From positions 157,164,012 to 157,228,011 of the forward strand of contig OZ010791.1 of NCBI GenBank assembly GCA_963932465.1: 64,000 nucleotides of DNA, written 5' to 3'. The stretch is from Maratus speciosus. Taxonomy: Eukaryota; Arthropoda; Arachnida; Araneae; Salticidae. The notes beneath the pieces are model-generated. The model saw nothing but the letters and a program-made list of their open reading frames with translations. It had not been told where the DNA came from and did not search any database. Below, in pieces: positions 31,080 through 42,115 of the stretch. Made by a program: the position numbers and the translations under genes. Every line of letters begins with the position of its first letter. Within the stretch, counting starts at the first letter, position 1.

Positions 31080-33287
31080 CAGGGTTGGCATGATTTAAAT
31101 CAACTGATTTAAATCAAGATTTAAATCTAGATTTAAATCAGCTGATTTTTTTTAAAATCATTTGATTTAAATCAATTTTTTTTTTTTTTTTTTGCTAATA
31201 ATTGCCCTTTTCGTATAGTTGAAAATCCTGAATTCATCAATTTCTGTAATTAACTTTGTCCTGGATATACCCCACCAAATCGTAAAGTATTATCGTAAAG
31301 TAATCGTATTGCTGGAACTTTATTGGAAAAAATATACAATGATGAGAGCAAAAAATGCATAGATATTTTAAGTGGCGAAATTGTGTGGATGACATTTGAT
31401 GGATGGTCAAACATACGAAATGAACCAGTCGTATGTCCATGTGTGGTAAATAGAGGTAAAGTCTACTTAGTTGACACAATCGATACGTCAGGATTTTCAC
31501 ACACAGGTGAATATTTGACTGAACTTGTGACAAAAATGATTCCTTTAACAGAATATAAATTTAAATGCAAAGTTCATAGTTTCGTCACTGATAATGTTGC
31601 CAACATGGTTAAAATGCGAAATGAATTAGAAGAGAAAGGTTTTAATAATGTAACTACATATGGGTGTTCTGCTCATGTTCTAACTTGTTGGCAAAAGATC
31701 TACTAAGTAAAAAAAAAAATCAGTGATCATATTATAAAAATAGTGAAATATTTCCGAAATACTCATCTCCCTAAAGCTTGGTACAATAGTGAAGGCGGCA
31801 CTGCATTACTTATTCCAGTAGATGTAAGGTGGAATTCTTATGTTGACTGCTTTCAATCATATATAAAAAATTGGTCAAAAATAGTAAAAGTATGTGAAGA
31901 GCACCGAAAAAATATAAGTTCTGATATCAAGAAAACAGCAATGGACTTAAATATTAAAAGAAATGCAGAGTATACGACTGAAGTTTTGAAACCCATTGCT
32001 TGTGCCCTAGATACAATCCAAAAAGAGCCGAATGCACATATCAATGGAACATTTTGGGTAAAAAGTAAGAAAATGTATTAGATAAAGATAGAATTACAAA
32101 ATTTAAAGCAAGATATGAACAAGCTATTAATGGCTGTCATTTTGCTGGAGTTTTATTAAGTCCCTCTGTTTTAAATCGAAATGAAAGTTCACTTAGTGTA
32201 GAGGAAAATAATGAAGGTTTGGCATTCATTAAAGAAAATTGTTCAAATCTTCTCACCACTGTAGCACATTTTCAAGCAAAAAAATGGCCCATTCCAAAAA
32301 TTACCATTGCTTGAGAAAAAGTTTCATATATTATCACAGATTATGATTGGTGGAAGTCCTTTTATATAATGGGAGGTAAAGAGAGAATCACGAAATTGAA
32401 TTTATTTACCAAATAACAACAGCCATGGCTTCATCTGCTGGAGTAGAAAGACAATTTTCTTCTTTTGGACTAGTTCATTCAAGCTTCGTAATAAATTAGG
32501 AGTGGACAAAGCTTCTAAATTAGTGTTTTTGTTCAAACAATTAAATCCCTGATTTATTTCTATTTGCTTAATTAAGTATTGAATTAATTGTGATTTTTAT
32601 CCCTTAATAAATAGCTTGCATTAAATGAATATTTAATTTGTTTTTTAAATTTTACCATTTTCTATTCATTTACACATATTTAAGTTTCTTTCTTATTTAG
32701 TGTGCACAATTCAGTTACAAAATAATAGAAGGGCTTTAGATTAACCCCCTCACTGACAAGCCCGTGTTAATACGTTCACTAAGCTCCAGGTTTCACTGCG
32801 ATACAAGCAATATTTAAAGTAATATAATTCTATTGATTTAATGCATTTTTAATACATTGAACAATGATTAATACTTCCAAGGATTGCATTCATATTCGTT
32901 ATTAAGTTTTTTTTATAAAATGTTCAAAAAATCATTTTTTTTTTTAGCATTTAAAACAAAATGCAGAAAAAACAACATTACAATTTTGCCCTTTTCTAAG
33001 ACAGTCGGAGGGAAAGCCTAGATGTTTAATTTTTAGTACCAATCAGTAACTAGAAATAGTATTTTCTTAACTATATAATTATTTCTTATGTTATTTTTAT
33101 AAATTAAAAATATTATTTATTCTTTTTTAGTTATTTATTATAAAAAACTGCCCCATGTATTGTAAAAACATAAAAACACAATAATTAAAAATAGAATTTA
33201 AAAAAAAATCAAATAAATCCGATTTAAATAAAAAAAATCCGATTTTTTTGATTTTTTAAAAAAAATCATGATTTTTTTCCAACCCTG
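31080..33287 (+). mobile_element. hAT transposon with transposase pseudogene
   Basis: 2208 bp with an exact 8-bp target duplication ACGTCAAG (31072-31079 and 33288-33295). The ends are 'cagggttgg' on both sides. Subterminal regions are rich in 'gatttaaatca' repeats (31090-31175) and 'aaatccgattt' (about 33210-33245), likely transposase-binding sites as in other hATs. It contains one transposase relic on the plus strand. Confidence 0.92.
31206..32552 (+). pseudogene. hAT transposase
   Basis: Starts mid-protein (FRIVENPEFINF), so a BED zinc finger is absent. MTFDGWSN (about 31388) holds the first catalytic aspartate and FVTDNVANM (about 31587) the second. YGCSAHVLTCW resembles the hAT CxxH region, and PVDVRWNSY (about 31820) is the RW motif. 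The end has SSAGVERQFSSFG (about 32432; catalytic glutamate) and KLGVDKASKLVFLFKQLN, the dimerisation tail. It is broken by several frameshifts and stops (near 31705, 32080 and 32310). Confidence 0.85.
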
Positions 33288-33295
33288 ACGTCAAG

Positions 33296-33899
33296 CAGAG
33301 ATTTTGAAACACTTATTGTAAAACATTCAGAATAATTTAACAAAGCTACACCGTATAATAAGTTAAAATATTATGTCTAATTAAACCATATGGAAATGCG
33401 TAACACATTTGAAAACCTAATTTCAGCTGTTCCCATCTACAATCGAGGAATTATCCGAATTCTTTGAGCAGCTCTGTATATGTTTTATTGATTTGTATCT
33501 ACTGACTACATGCATGTAAAAATTTAGTTCAGTTAGGAAAAACATACCTCAGTTGGAAATTCCCCTTCAGCAATTTCTGCTATAAGGAGAATAGTACGTG
33601 AATTCTTTTGGGCAGATCTGTATACGAGGTATAGAATTTATATACGACGAGTAAACTTGCAAAAAATGAGTTAAATTTAAAAGCACATACAGAAATTGAA
33701 AACGCACTTCCAGCAATTATTGCTCAAAGACAGTAATGTAACGGATTTCTTTTGTGTGTTCCTGTAAATTAACGATAAGTGCTATGAATGTCTTATTCTG
33801 CCGTGTTCATCTTGTAGTGAAATTCAGTGATTTTTATAAGTTTCAATGCATTTGAAATCTCAGATCGGATCTTCTGGTGTATATAAACCAAACTTTTTC
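33296..33899. other. Non-coding stretch
   Basis: AT-rich. No TIR pair, ORF or RNA gene recognised. Confidence 0.45.
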
Positions 33900-34336
33900 T
33901 TAAGGCTGTTTGTTCTCAACTGCTCTGCTCAACAAGCGCGAAAAGTTTTGACACATTTATTTACAAATTCATTTTTTAACGGAAAGGTATAAAATTGGAA
34001 GACCTGACTATGAAAACGATTTTGAATCGAACTGTGTTTTCCATTTTTTGGATAAATAAATTCGTATTGAGTTATAAGCGATTTTTATCACGTGACAAAG
34101 ACGTTTTTCACACTTTCTTGAGTGATTATTCTTCTTTCGCGCGGAAATTCGGTTCAAAACGCCCACATTGACACTATTTTCTGAAAAATCTATTGCGTTT
34201 GCAAAAAAAGCGGAAAACACAATTCGATTGCATAGTTTCTGAACAACAAAATCTACTAGTTTCATGCATTTTCGAACAAAAATGAATTAAAATTTATGCC
34301 ATAAAGTTGCCCTTTTGGATTTGAGAACAGCCTTAA
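33900..34336 (+). mobile_element. TTAA-MITE copy
   Basis: TTAA at 33900-33903 and 34333-34336. Full set of family landmarks, with a 4-bp 'TTTG'-type insertion in the left TIR and a duplicated 'ttta' near 33957. About 430 bp. Confidence 0.8.
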
Positions 34337-34811
34337 TAGAATGAATTTTTTACCATGTCTAAACCTACGTAGTTTTACTATTAAAAATACTGCTTTTATC
34401 TTAGAAATTTTATTATATTTACATTCTTTTCTTTTATGTAACAGTTTCTACCAATTTTAAATATTAATTTTATTCAAAAGCTACCACATAAAAAAAAATT
34501 TGAGGCAAAAAAATATAGATTTTTTTAAGTGTCTGTTATTTTTTATTTGTAAGTGTTGTAAGTTTTTTTTAAATTATCATTATGACGGCGAATAATAATT
34601 AAAGCGAATAAAGGTTTTAAATACTAACATGACATCAGTAAGGAAAAAACAATCTGCGAAGTTTTGTTTAAATGATTTTTTCGTTAATTATATCTAAAGA
34701 GGTATAAAAAACTTTATAAAAAATAATTTCTAGCATTTCGAATTCTTTAATAGAATTAATGCATATTATTCTAAGAAATCATGTTATTTAGACAATCTGG
34801 CTTTTTCTCTG

Positions 34812-34844
<33 letters not shown>

Positions 34845-35663
34845 TAAATAAATAAATAAATGAGTTTTATTTTTGATTACTGCAATGAGTTTTATTTATT
34901 TGTTTATTTCATTAAACATAAAAAACAGAACTAGAATATTTTTTCGGCATTATTTATGTCACTGATTCGTTATATTAAAAACTAGGACATAACTAGATTT
35001 TTTTTTGTTGTTGTTGATCGTAATTTATTGCAATTGTTATGATATTACTAAACAGAATACATTTTTTGTTACGGCAATGCGCTTTAAACTTTAAAAATGT
35101 GCTTAAGTTATCAGTCTTTTGATTCTTACAAATTTATTTTCCCGTTTACTTCATTAGCATAAAATGTTTAATTAAAAATACTATAATATTATGATTTGTT
35201 ATATCTGTATATTATAGTAAATTATAGATATAATCAGCGATCTAAATGCTGTATGAACTTCGCAAAATATTTGCGGAGTTTACACAGTATTTTGATACAC
35301 CTAATCACAAATCCTAATCATAGTCAACAAAGGAGACTATATTAATTTTATTGAGGAAAATAATTTTGCATTGGATTCGTGTCAAGTAATGGACCAATAT
35401 ACACTGTCATAAAAATTAGTCTTTATACATTAAATTATTCGACATTTTTAAACAAATAATTTCAAAATTATTTGTTTCATTATTTGTCAGTGGGGAAAAT
35501 TCCGTTTATTCCTTTCACTCATGCGTGTTGGCTGTATTAATGCTAAAGTTAGAATTTATTTTTAAAATGAATAACCGAAAAATAAAATATTTAATGTGAA
35601 CATTAAAAATTCCACAATCTTATTAAAAGGCGACTAATGTAATGAAAAAGATGTTACAAGTTT
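34337..35663. other. AT-rich non-coding stretch
   Basis: A-run at about 34811-34842 followed by 'aaataaataaat'. Otherwise nothing recognised. Confidence 0.45.
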
Positions 35664-35684
35664 AAAATATACATTTTATTTAAA

Positions 35685-35731
35685 CATTTCTTAGTACTTT
35701 CAAACCTTCCAGGTTCATCATCAGAGAATAT
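35685..35731 (-). ncRNA. Hammerhead-like ribozyme, unit 1
   Basis: Minus strand, in order: stem I strand TTCT, core CTGATGA (35724-35718), one extra U, stem II GAACC-TGGAA-GGTTT, GAAA (35701-35698), palindromic stem III AGTACT (35698-35693), cleavage base A (35692), then AGAA, pairing back with TTCT. All core bases except the extra U fit the type I hammerhead consensus. The tiny palindromic stem III suggests activity as a dimer. Confidence 0.6.
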
Positions 35732-35773
35732 CTTGATATTCTCGTATAAAATAAAATATACATTTTATTTTAA

Positions 35774-35820
35774 AACTTCTTAGTACTTTTAAACCTTCCA
35801 GGTTCATCATCAGAGAATAT
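35774..35820 (-). ncRNA. Hammerhead-like ribozyme, unit 2, core mutated
   Basis: Same fold as unit 1, but the first base of the GAAA core is A (position 35790). That base corresponds to G12, the general base in hammerhead catalysis, so this copy should be inactive. CTGATGA is at 35813-35807, and stem III AGTACT is retained. Confidence 0.55.
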
Positions 35821-36519
35821 CTTGATATTCGAAAATTTTTTTAAAGTAATTAATATATGCATAAATATATATAATTATTAATTAATTATACGTGTGGCCC
35901 AAGCTGACTCTCTGTGCCTCTGACTAAAACTTTTTATTTCCATATAAAATAAAATGTAATTAATTCATCAACGACACAAAATTTTCTAATTGCACGAATT
36001 TCCTCCAATTAAAAAAATGTTGTAGGTACACATACCTCGATTTATCTTTTATAATGATTTTTGTAAAGGATTATCTGTTACATTAGAATTTACTCAAAGA
36101 GAATTCCAAAAAAATTCTGCGATATCAAACTAAAAAGTTTCTATTACTGTTAAGTCGGCAGCTTTTAATAAGCACGTGAAAAGCGTCTTGAAAGTTTAGT
36201 CCTATATGCATTCCTTGCTTTACAATTTGCACTCACGTCTTGAATCAGTCATGAGCGATAATTAATTATAAACAGTGAAGTTCATAGCAATAAATGAAGA
36301 GTGTCTCATTTGAGCTGATACAGCTCAAATGAATGAGTAGTGTTGAAAATTCCCAAAGGAAGAAACGAGACTTTTGGAATACAAACAGTTTCGGTCAGGC
36401 CGAATTTTAGACAGCATTTTCGCCAAAAACGAATTTTCGGCAAAACTCAGGTTTTAGGTCGAAAACGAAAACGAATTTTTGCTCGATCTCTTTTAATATT
36501 GATTGCATGGAAATTCTTT

Positions 36520-36760
36520 AAATGTCTCTTCAAATTGCAGTTCACTTTCTCAAATTGTGGCTTTTAAATAGCATCATAAATCTTTACTTAAATGCGATAA
36601 GAATTTTAAAAAATACAATTCTGAAGGAAGATGGATGGTTTGAGAATTAGAAAGGATATTTAAAACCGTTCATATTTTTATTTTTCTGTTGAACAAATAG
36701 AAAAATTTAATTTCAGAATAAAAAAAGGAATATGTCTTCTTAATTAGTTTCGTTTGTTTA
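36520..36760. repeat. Repeat S copy 1
   Basis: About 240 bp shared with 47935-48180, 54575-54790 and 57725-57910: 'tttaaatagcatcataaatc', 'attctgaaggaag', 'gtttcgtttgttta'. A TIR element inserted at its right end (36763). From 35836 to 36519 I recognise nothing. Confidence 0.65.
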
Positions 36761-36762
36761 TA

Positions 36763-38700
36763 CAGGGTGTCCGGTCTCAACGGGGTCCAATGGCTAATTC
36801 CTAAACCGTTAGTCATAGACATACAGTTCCAATTACAAAAATGTTTTAAATCACGTAAAGAAACATTTTAAAAGCGATTTGGGTCAATAAAAACATTTCT
36901 TAAAAAATTACGAAATTAAAATTTTTATACGGTCCCCCGGTCCTATAAGTTATATTTAGTAATTTTTCCCTATTACACTGACAAGTAAGACAAAAAAAGT
37001 CCCATTCATATAACGCTAAAATTGAGCGAGTTATGAAACTTTAAAAATGCATGACTTATGCCACTTTTCTACTCTGAAAACAAATGAGTTCGGCTTGGCT
37101 TTGAGGGATCATATACCAAGTGTTTAAAGTATTCGAAGATCTTACTTCATGTGCATCTGCGCTTTGAAAAAAAAAATCCTACAAGTATTATGATTAAGTC
37201 TCAAATTGGCTAAAATAACATATGTTTTATTTTGTCAGGACTTGAGACTGTTTCTCTTATGATTTCTTTTAACAAAAATTATGTTTTTTTATAAGTTTTT
37301 ATGTTACTTCAACAATCGTATGTATGTTTTTCCAGTTCAAAATTTGTACTCGAACTTTAACCCACTTTTAAACATCCGATCGAGATTGCATTTTACATAC
37401 TGGCGCAAATCCGATAACAATCTAATATTATTAAGATTTTCAGTGGTTACCATTTATACTTATTTTACAGGACAACACAAAAATTTCGGATAGATTTCTG
37501 ACAAGGAGTTTAAAAAAAAGTTTTAGATTAGATAATACAAGACTGCGATTGTTGGGTTTTTTAAGTTTTATGTATTAGCACTGAATCCGAAAATTACCTT
37601 AATTTTTAACCATCATGTCAGGATATTTCGCAAATCATAAATTTTCAAATTTAAAGAATAACAAAAATCGAATACTATAATGTAGAGAAGATGCTTGTTT
37701 TTTTTAACTTTTGGTAATATTTTTACGCACTTTTTAGCACTGAATCTGAAAATGACCTTCATTTTTAACCATCACGTTAGAATTTTTTTGCAAATCGCAA
37801 ATGTGTAAGTTAAAATATAGCGAAAATCTCATACTATAAAACATATGTAAAACATTTTTTATTTTATTTTGTATTATTTTATTTTATTTATTAAAATAAT
37901 TATTCGATATTTTTGCTTATCCTGGGATTCTTACAGCTAAACAGCTGAGTGGTCCGATGAGATGGGGGAGGAAATTCAATTTTAACATTGAACTTCTTAA
38001 CTTTGAAATTTGCAATTTGCGAAAAATCCTGATATAATAGTTAAAAATGAAGGTCAATTTCGGATTCAGCGGTACAGAATATATAAGAATCAATTATCAA
38101 AAGCTAAAAAAACATGACATAACCCAACTTTTGCAGGCTTGTGCAATCTAATAATATTTTAAAATACATATCATTTTGTAAAGAATTGAGGCTGTTAATT
38201 TAGCATCATTTTATTTAACAAAAGTTCTGTTTTTTCCTTCTTCTTAAATATTTATTACAAATTGTATATTTTCCATTAATATGCCAGAATGATTAAAGAT
38301 TTCAAATTTATATTGCAATGTTAATTTTACTCCCAAACATTTTTTATATCTGACGAAATTATATTTCGACTAAATTTGTGAATGACCCCCAATTTGCAGC
38401 AAAAAATATGCTCCAACTTTAAACAGCTATTACTCGGTCAATTTTAATCGTAGAATAACGGGATTTTTTTTGTATTACTTGTCAGTGTAAAAGGAAAATT
38501 TCACTAAATATAACTTATAGGACCGGGGGACCGTATAAAAATTTAAATTTCGTAATTTTTTAAGAAATGTTTTTATTGACCCAAATTGCTTTTAAAATAT
38601 TTCTTTACCTGGTTTAAAACATTTTTGTAATTGGAACTATATGTCTATGACTAACGGTTTAGGAATTAGCCATTGGACACCGTTGAGACCGGACACCCTG
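36763..38700. mobile_element. Long-TIR element, ~230-bp arms
   Basis: Flanked by TA (36761-36762 and 38701-38702). The arms start 'cagggtgtccggtctcaacg' on the left and end 'cggacaccctg' on the right, and stay similar for about 230 bp ('ggtcccccggtcctataag' left). No transposase. The middle (about 37540-38150) is occupied by satellite-like units. TA target and the 'cagggtgtc' end suggest the Tc1/mariner superfamily. Confidence 0.75.
37540..38150. repeat. Satellite-like block T1 (forward, forward, core, reverse)
   Basis: Two forward units of about 165 bp with 'gcactgaatctgaaaatgac' and 'ttaaccatcacgt', then a core ('gattcttacagctaaacagc', 'ggtccgatgagatggggga'), then one reverse unit ('gttaaaaatgaaggtca'). 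The same units, with the core flipped, form 41330-42115. Confidence 0.65.
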
Positions 38701-38849
38701 TATAAAAGTAAAATAATTTAAATCGAAATGTTCATACTTTAACATAACTTTTACATACTTTTACATAAGTGTAGATACTTTAAAGCTAAATATGAGAAAG
38801 ATTTCTAGGAGTATAGCGTATCCATAAAAGAATTTCCAAGTTATAAATT

Positions 38850-39277
38850 TTAAGGGTGTTCTCAAATCCAAAAGGGCAACTTTATGACATAAGTTTTAAT
38901 TTATTTTTGTTTGAAAATGCATGAAACTAGCAGTTGTTGTTGTTCAGAAACCATGTAATCGAGCTGTTTTTTCCGTTTCTTTGCAAACGCAATAGATCTT
39001 TCAGAAAATAGTGTCAAAGTGGGCGTTTTGAACTGAATTTCCGTGCGAAAGTAGAATGACCACTCCAAGAGCGGGCAAAAAACGTGTCTGTCACGTGATC
39101 AAAATCCCTTATAACTCAATAGGTAATTTATTGATCAAAAAATGGAAAACGCAGTTCAATTCCAAATCGCTTCCAGGGCCAGGCTTTCCAATTTTACATC
39201 TTTCCGTTAAAAATGAATTTGCAAATGTGTCAAAACGTTTTCCGCTTGATGAGCAGAGCAGTTTAGGACAGCCTTAA
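38850..39277 (-). mobile_element. TTAA-MITE copy, reverse
   Basis: TTAA at 38850-38853 and 39274-39277. Landmarks in reverse order ('aaaagggcaactttatgaca' first, 'tgatgagcagagcag' last). It carries an open stretch (39056-39277) similar to that of other copies. Confidence 0.8.
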
Positions 39278-39705
39278 TAGCCTGTAAGCTTTGTAGAGTG
39301 TTGGTTCAAGGTCACAAATAAAGAGTAACTCAAACACTGGCCCGGACATTTTTCACTCACTTGGAAATTCGCATCTAATATGACTCAAGCAGTTTTAGAT
39401 AAGCTTATGCGCAAGTACTTCTTTGTTATTTAGTCGCTTGCAGTGCCTCATACACAAAATAGCGACTCCTGCGCGTTAAATGTCATTGCTGGACCGAAGA
39501 TTTAAAAGCTGTTAGAGCATGCGGTTATTTTTTTCTTTCGGGCTTTATAAAAGATTAGGTTAAATCGAGTTAAATTAAATCGAAGTGTTCATACTTTATC
39601 ATAACTTTTACATACTTTTACATAAGTGTAAATACTTTAAAGCTAAATAAGAGAAAGATTTCTAGGAGTACAGCGTATCATAAAAGAATTTCCAAGTTAT
39701 AAATT

Positions 39706-39762
39706 TTAAGGGTGTTCTCAAATCCAAAAGGGCAACTTTATGACATAAGTTTTAATTTATTG
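39706..39762 (-). mobile_element. TTAA-MITE, 57-bp terminal fragment
   Basis: Repeats the left end of the 38850 copy together with about 140 bp of its flank, then jumps to unrelated duplicated sequence. Its origin is segmental duplication, not transposition. Confidence 0.65.
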
Positions 39763-40039
39763 CTGTAAAACGTTATTGCTGGGTCGAAGATTTAAAAGCC
39801 GTTAGAGCATGCGATTTTTTTTTTCTTTCGAGCTTTATAAAAGATTATGTTAAATCGAGTTAAATTAAATCGAAGTGTTCATACTTTAGCATAACTTTTA
39901 CATTTGTTATTTAGCCGCTTGCAGTGCCTCATACACAAAATAGCGACTCCTAAGCGTAAAATGCTATTGCTGGGCCGAAGATTTAAAAGCCGTTAGAGCA
40001 TGTGATTTTTTTTTTCTTTCGGGCTTTATAAAAGATTAT

Positions 40040-40285
40040 GTCTACGTTCCGCCGCTACCCAGATTTGCCAGAGTTGAGACACATGTTAACCGAAGGGGTG
40101 GTGGTGCGGGGGGAACTGGACTTCAGGTTGGATGCGTGTTGTATAAGGAAAGGGGCACATATTGAACGTTTGTAAGAAAAACGAGTTTAGTTTACCTTCA
40201 ATTTGATGTATTTGTTGTAAATAGTCTACATTAAACTGTTATAATATACCATTGAAACTGGGACATTCTTTGATGGATACTCTGT
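40040..40285 (+). mobile_element. Tc1/mariner-like 3' fragment
   Basis: The plus frame ends LDFRLDACCIRKGAHIERL with TAA at 40173-40175, resembling the C-terminus of IS630/mariner-type transposases ('...CI-x-x-x-G-H-I/V-E-x-L'). A terminus-like 'gggacattctttgatggat...ctg' then precedes TA at about 40286. The 5' part is absent. Confidence 0.45.
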
Positions 40286-41329
40286 ATAAGTAACCAAGAA
40301 AACTGCCAAATCAACTGCCAAATACAAAAAAGTACTTGGCAGTTGAAAATTGATGTAAAAATTTAATATTTGATATATTCTGCACCAGAGAGAAAAGGGC
40401 AATTCTCAAAAGGTGGGCACTGAACACACGTCATAACTTTAAGCCTTTCAAACATAACTTTAATTATCATTGACTTTATTATTATTATTATTATTTTTTT
40501 ACACTGAGTTTTTAATTCTATTCAGAGACAGAAAATGACATAATTTATTGTAAAAGCTTTGTATAAATAACTTAAAATTTTATTATTTTATGCTAAAGAG
40601 GCCAATTTCGGGCATTCATAACGTTAACTGCTCCAATGTACCACCAAGAAAAAGAGTTTTAACTTTTTTTCCAGGTGGTTCTAATGGTAAACAACGAATG
40701 CATAAAGGAAACGGATGATTTTTTGATAATTTCGTTAAGAGATGGCAGGCTGAGTTATTGCTTTTTTGAAGATAGAAGGACTTTTCTATAAAGAATTTTT
40801 CTGTATTTTGTTATGTCCGAAAGTAAGTACGTAACAAAGCATTTGATTTTATTATTATTATTACTGGATAACAAAAAGTTAATTATACATATATATATGT
40901 ATACACATACAATTATAGGACACATTTACTACATTCTTAGTCATAAGAATTTTTTAAATACTAAGAGCAACGTCCAAAATCTCTAACGTACGTGCGAAAA
41001 AATGTCCAAAATTTGTAACGTACACAACTGCTAATTAAATGCTTTAATAATTAATTTTCCAGAATAGTTGCTGTCTTTTAATGTTTGTGTATAATTTTGT
41101 AGACATACTATTAAAAATATTTATATATTATATTTATAGACAAAATACTATACTATTAAAAAAAATTGGCCTTAAATTTGAAAATTTTAAAAATTACATG
41201 TAGTTAACGTTTAATGATCCCACCTTTTGAGAATCTCCCAAAAATAAGCTCATTACAGAAATAATTTAGAAGATTCATTAACCGGATGTTTTGCATCCGG
41301 ATGTCCTTAATGTGCACTCGCTTGTAAAA
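40286..41329. other. Non-coding stretch with a weak inverted pair
   Basis: 'aattctcaaaaggtggg' near 40400 and its inverse 'cccaccttttgagaat' near 41220 could be the ends of an 0.8-kb element, but no TSD or coding supports it. Otherwise AT-rich. Confidence 0.3.
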
Positions 41330-42115
41330 TTTGGGTTGTGTCATGTTTTTTAGTAAGTTTGGTAATTGATTCTTATGTATTTTGTAGCACTGAATTCGAA
41401 AATGACCTTATTTTTTTTACCATCACGTAAGGATTTTTTGGAAATGATAAATTTCAAATTTAAAATGTCAAAAAATAATGATAATCTGATATTATAAAAT
41501 AGATGTGATTGTTGCTTTTTTTGACTTTTGATAACTGATTTTTATGTATTTTTTAGCACTGAATCAGGTAATAACCTTTATTTTTAACCATCACGTCAGA
41601 ATTTTTCGCAAATCATGAATTTCAAAGTTAAAAAGTTCAAATTTAAAAGTGAGTACCCTCCCTCCGCCTCATCGGACCCTTGAGCTGTTTAGCTGTAAGA
41701 ATCCCCAGTAAGCCAAAAAATTGAATAAATTATTGAATTAAGTAAAATAAAATTGAATAACAAAATTACATATATTTTATGGTATCAGAGTTCCGCAATT
41801 TTTTTACTTTTTAACTTTGACATTTGCGAAGAATTCTTACGTATATGGTTAAAAATGAAGGTCCTTTTTCAGATTCAGTGCTGAAAAGTACATAAAAATC
41901 AATTATCAAAAGTTAAAAACACAACCATCACATGTATTTTATAGTATCAGATTTTCGCTATTTTTGACTTTTTAGATTTGGAATTTACGATTTGCAAAAA
42001 ATCCTCATATCATGGTTAAAAATAAATGTCATTTTCAGATTCAGCGCTAAAAAATACACAAAAATCAGTCATCAAAAGTTAAAAACACAACCATCTCCTC
42101 TAATTTTTAGAATAA
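41330..42115. repeat. Satellite-like block T2 (forward x2, core, reverse x2)
   Basis: Units as in T1. Forward units near 41395 and 41560, core at about 41650-41710 ('cctcatcggacccttgagct'), reverse units near 41840 and 42020. The core is inverted relative to T1. A single reverse unit also sits at about 42830-42970. Confidence 0.65.

Larger units (their letters stand above)
35664..35835 (-). repeat. Two tandem 89-bp units
   Basis: Direct repeat with 89-bp spacing: 'aaaatatacattttatt' at 35664 and 35753, and 'ttccaggttcatcatcagag' at 35707 and 35796. Each unit contains a hammerhead-like fold on the minus strand. Tandem units with a hammerhead per unit are the layout of PLE pseudo-LTRs and retrozymes. 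Confidence 0.75.
38703..40040. repeat. Locally duplicated stretch
   Basis: Blocks recur in direct orientation: 'aaatgttcatacttt...ataacttttacatac' near 38725, 39578 and 39880; 'gaagatttaaaagc' near 39500, 39786 and 39975; 'gcttgcagtgcctcatacac' near 39433 and 39914. The first TTAA-MITE here is full length and a later block carries only its first 50 bp, showing that duplication copied a piece of it. Confidence 0.7.

Noticed and set aside
36396..36480. 'ttcggtcaggccgaattttagac' block as a TIR
   Set aside because: It has only local self-complementarity, with no distal partner or duplication.
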